A stretch of DNA of 64,000 nt from a bacterium EF100-94H03 bin56. GTDB taxonomy: Bacteria; Pseudomonadota; Alphaproteobacteria; SP197. A program made the position numbers and the translations under genes. Under the pieces are notes generated by a model. That model was not told the DNA's origin. It ran no database searches and saw only the letters and a program-made list of their open reading frames with translations. The stretch lies in contig MPMV01000009.1 of assembly GCA_002238685.1 (NCBI GenBank), forward strand, positions 1 to 64,000, in the 5' to 3' direction. Positions 62,509 through 64,000 of the stretch are shown here, one piece after another (the stretch's first letter is position 1; the number at the start of each line of letters is the position of its first letter).

Positions 62509-63587
62509 GACGGCCCCTTGTCGACCAAAGTTTCGGCCGCGTGAAGGGCGTTGGCCAGTGCGGACGTCATGGCAAGACCGTCGCGATCGCTGGCCTCGCG
62601 GTGGGCAGCCGCGCGGGAACCCGGTATTCGCACCGGCTGATCAGGATCGGCTGGCGCGCTGGCTTGAATATGATCGGCGAGCGCCGCGACGTGGTTTGCA
62701 ACACTATCGCTGCCGGCAAACCGGTCGGGATCGAGCGCGATGGCGAGATGACTCACTTGGCAAGGCGCACCATCGCTGGCCTGCGGCGGGTGTACCTCGA
62801 AGCCGGGCGCGCCGCCGGCAAGGGCGGAACACAGCAGTTCGATCATCATGGAAAGCGCGTAGCCCTTCGCGCCGCCGACCGGCTGCACAGTGCCGTCCAG
62901 GGCTGCGGCGGCATCCCTTGTTGGCCGGCCGGCGGCATCGAGCGCCCAGCCGTCAGGTATGGGTTCACCAGCGCGCGCGGCCTGGCGCATGACCGCGCGC
63001 GACCCCGCACTGGTTGCCATATCGATCAAGACCGGTCGGCCGCCAGCCCGCGGAAACGCGGCGGCCAGTGGGTTGGTGCCAAGTATGGCATCGCGGCCGC
63101 CCCACGGGGCCATGGTCGCCGACGCGTTCGACAGCAACAGCGCGACAAAGCCTTGCTCCGCCGCGCGCAGCACATGGGGTGCGGCAGCGCCCATATGTGA
63201 GCTGCGCCGTACTGCGACCATGCCGACACCCTGCTCTCTTGCCAGCGCGATCGCCTCGTGCATCGCGCGCCAAGCCGCCAGGCAACCGAGCGCATCATCG
63301 GCGCCAAGAACAGCCGCCGCGCCGGCGCCGCGCTTGAGCACAAAGGCGGGTCTTGCCTTGATGCTGCCGTCGCACAGCCTCCGGACATAGGCCGGCAGAT
63401 GCATGACGCCATGGGAGTCGATGCCGCTGCGCTGAGCAAAGACCAGCAGATCGGCCGCAAGCGCGGCATCCTCCGGTTGGAGGCCTGCTCCCGCCAGAAT
63501 GGCCGTAACCCGAACGGTCAGGTCATCGACGGTTATCAGATCGCCGACGCGCTCCGTTTCGGAGGGTTGGGAAACCGCGGAAGCCAT
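62505..63587 (-). CDS. Ldh-family (malate/L-lactate-type) NAD(P)-dependent oxidoreductase
   Basis: Member of the LDH2 family, which includes ureidoglycolate, 2,3-diketogulonate and delta1-piperideine-2-carboxylate reductases. 360 residues. DLLVFAQRSGIDSHGVMHLP, VAVRRSSHMGAAAPHVLRA (substrate His), NASATMAPWGGRDAILGTNP, GGAKGYALSMMIELLCSALA are diagnostic. Overlaps hyuA by 4 bp. In this context it could reduce an imine or 2-keto acid derived from the amino acid handled by the upstream aminotransferase. Confidence 0.93.
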   Translation of the reverse strand: MASAVSQPSETERVGDLITVDDLTVRVTAILAGAGLQPEDAALAADLLVFAQRSGIDSHGVMHLPAYVRRLCDGSIKARPAFVLKRGAGAAAVLGADDALGCLAAWRAMHEAIALAREQGVGMVAVRRSSHMGAAAPHVLRAAEQGFVALLLSNASATMAPWGGRDAILGTNPLAAAFPRAGGRPVLIDMATSAGSRAVMRQAARAGEPIPDGWALDAAGRPTRDAAAALDGTVQPVGGAKGYALSMMIELLCSALAGGAPGFEVHPPQASDGAPCQVSHLAIALDPDRFAGSDSVANHVAALADHIQASAPADPDQPVRIPGSRAAAHREASDRDGLAMTSALANALHAAETLVDKGPS

Positions 63588-63598
63588 ACCGACGCCCC

Positions 63599-64000
63599 TC
63601 AGGCGCTGCCATAGACCGGCGTCAGCCAGCCCTTGTCGCGATGGCTGTCTCCTGTCACGGCGGAAAAATAGGCCGCTTGCAGTGCCTTTGTCGCGGGCCC
63701 CACGCGGCCATCGCCCAGTTCGATGCCGTCGACACTTACTACCGGCAGGACTTCGGCGGCCGATCCAGCAACGAACATCTCGTTGGCGGCATAGAGTTCG
63801 GTGCGATCGACCGTGCGTTCGACAACGTTGATGCCAACATCCCGCGCCAGCGCCATCATGGTGTCGCGGGTGATGCTCTCCAGGATGCCACTGGTGATAT
63901 CCGGCGTGACGAGCTGGCCGTGACGCACAAGGAAGACGCAGGCTCCCGGCCCTTCGCCGACTTTGCCATGCTCGTTGAGCAGAAGCGCATCGTCGTAGCC
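63599..64000 (-). CDS. Branched-chain/D-amino-acid aminotransferase (PLP class IV), partial
   Basis: C-terminal ~133 residues of a fold-type IV transaminase; the start lies beyond the window. Visible: GYDDALLLNEHGKVGEGPGA, GILESITRDTMMALARDVGI, ERTVDRTELYAANEMFVAGS and VLPVVSVDGIELGDG, as in IlvE and D-amino acid transaminases. Eleven bases upstream of the Ldh-family start, so it is probably the first known gene of the operon. Confidence 0.92.
   Translation of the reverse strand, partial: GYDDALLLNEHGKVGEGPGACVFLVRHGQLVTPDITSGILESITRDTMMALARDVGINVVERTVDRTELYAANEMFVAGSAAEVLPVVSVDGIELGDGRVGPATKALQAAYFSAVTGDSHRDKGWLTPVYGSA

Noticed and set aside
1-64000. CRISPR arrays, rRNA genes, phage structural genes or integrases
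   Set aside because: No regularly spaced repeats, rRNA-like sequence, integrase motifs or phage genes were found by reading both strands.

Overview
The window is G+C-rich DNA from an alphaproteobacterium. The evidence is the gene order pcm-tolC-popZ-(insert)-valS, the fabI-aroC pair next to a glycine-zipper lipoprotein and pdxH, a crotonyl-CoA carboxylase/reductase of the ethylmalonyl-CoA pathway, and a four-subunit sarcosine oxidase. I cannot name the genus; a Rhodospirillales-like lineage is a guess. Gene density is high, with many 1-8 bp start/stop overlaps. No rRNA, CRISPR array, prophage or intact insertion sequence is visible; one tRNA (Cys) is present.

Layout. 0-3 kb: end of an EamA transporter and an AbrB-type membrane protein, then an inserted higBA toxin-antitoxin unit bracketed by a 47-bp direct repeat, and a fragment of a Fic protein. 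3-10.7 kb: housekeeping block on the minus strand (glutamine amidotransferase, valS, small membrane protein, popZ, tolC, pcm) and tRNA-Cys. 10.7-14 kb: moaA followed by two tandem zinc deacylases of the aspartoacylase type. 14-23.4 kb: a peptide-type ABC transporter without its binding protein, then soxBDAG, which oxidises sarcosine to glycine and passes the one-carbon unit to tetrahydrofolate. 23.4-27.6 kb: a degraded accessory zone with vapBC, a truncated copy of an enoyl-CoA hydratase, nnrU, an oxidoreductase remnant and an SMP-30 gene broken by a tandem duplication. 27.6-32.4 kb: enoyl-CoA hydratase, CaiB-type CoA-transferase, an orphan HyuA-like protein and a 2-oxoglutarate-dependent oxygenase. 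32.7-34.4 kb: an AbiE-type toxin-antitoxin pair. 34.5-41.5 kb: aroC, fabI, lipoprotein, pdxH, universal stress protein, SDR, cytochrome P450 and a coupled SDR. 41.6-45.2 kb: a LysR regulator with a perfect T-N11-A box and a divergent HpaB-like/RidA/DUF1028 operon. 45.2-53.1 kb: two aminotransferases, MATE pump, PadR-like regulator, crotonyl-CoA reductase and a GCS2-type carboxylate-amine ligase whose start codon seems to be ATA. 53.1-58 kb: scarred region with small enzymes, a sugar-type binding protein cut off from its permeases, and fragments of several genes. 58-64 kb: a tightly overlapping catabolic operon (aminotransferase, Ldh-family reductase, HyuA, HyuB, SDR) with a decayed BKACE gene at its end.

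Two themes stand out. First, there are three toxin-antitoxin systems and at least seven gene remnants, mostly in the accessory gaps. Second, several otherwise well-conserved genes (soxA, SMP-30, enoyl-CoA hydratase, crotonyl-CoA reductase) carry a short extra segment that looks like a tandem copy drifted strongly toward G/C. This could be a real mutational process or an assembly/read-error artefact, and it must be settled before any of these insertions is interpreted. The most promising uncharacterised biology is the LysR-controlled HpaB/RidA/DUF1028 operon and the 58-64 kb hydantoinase-type operon.
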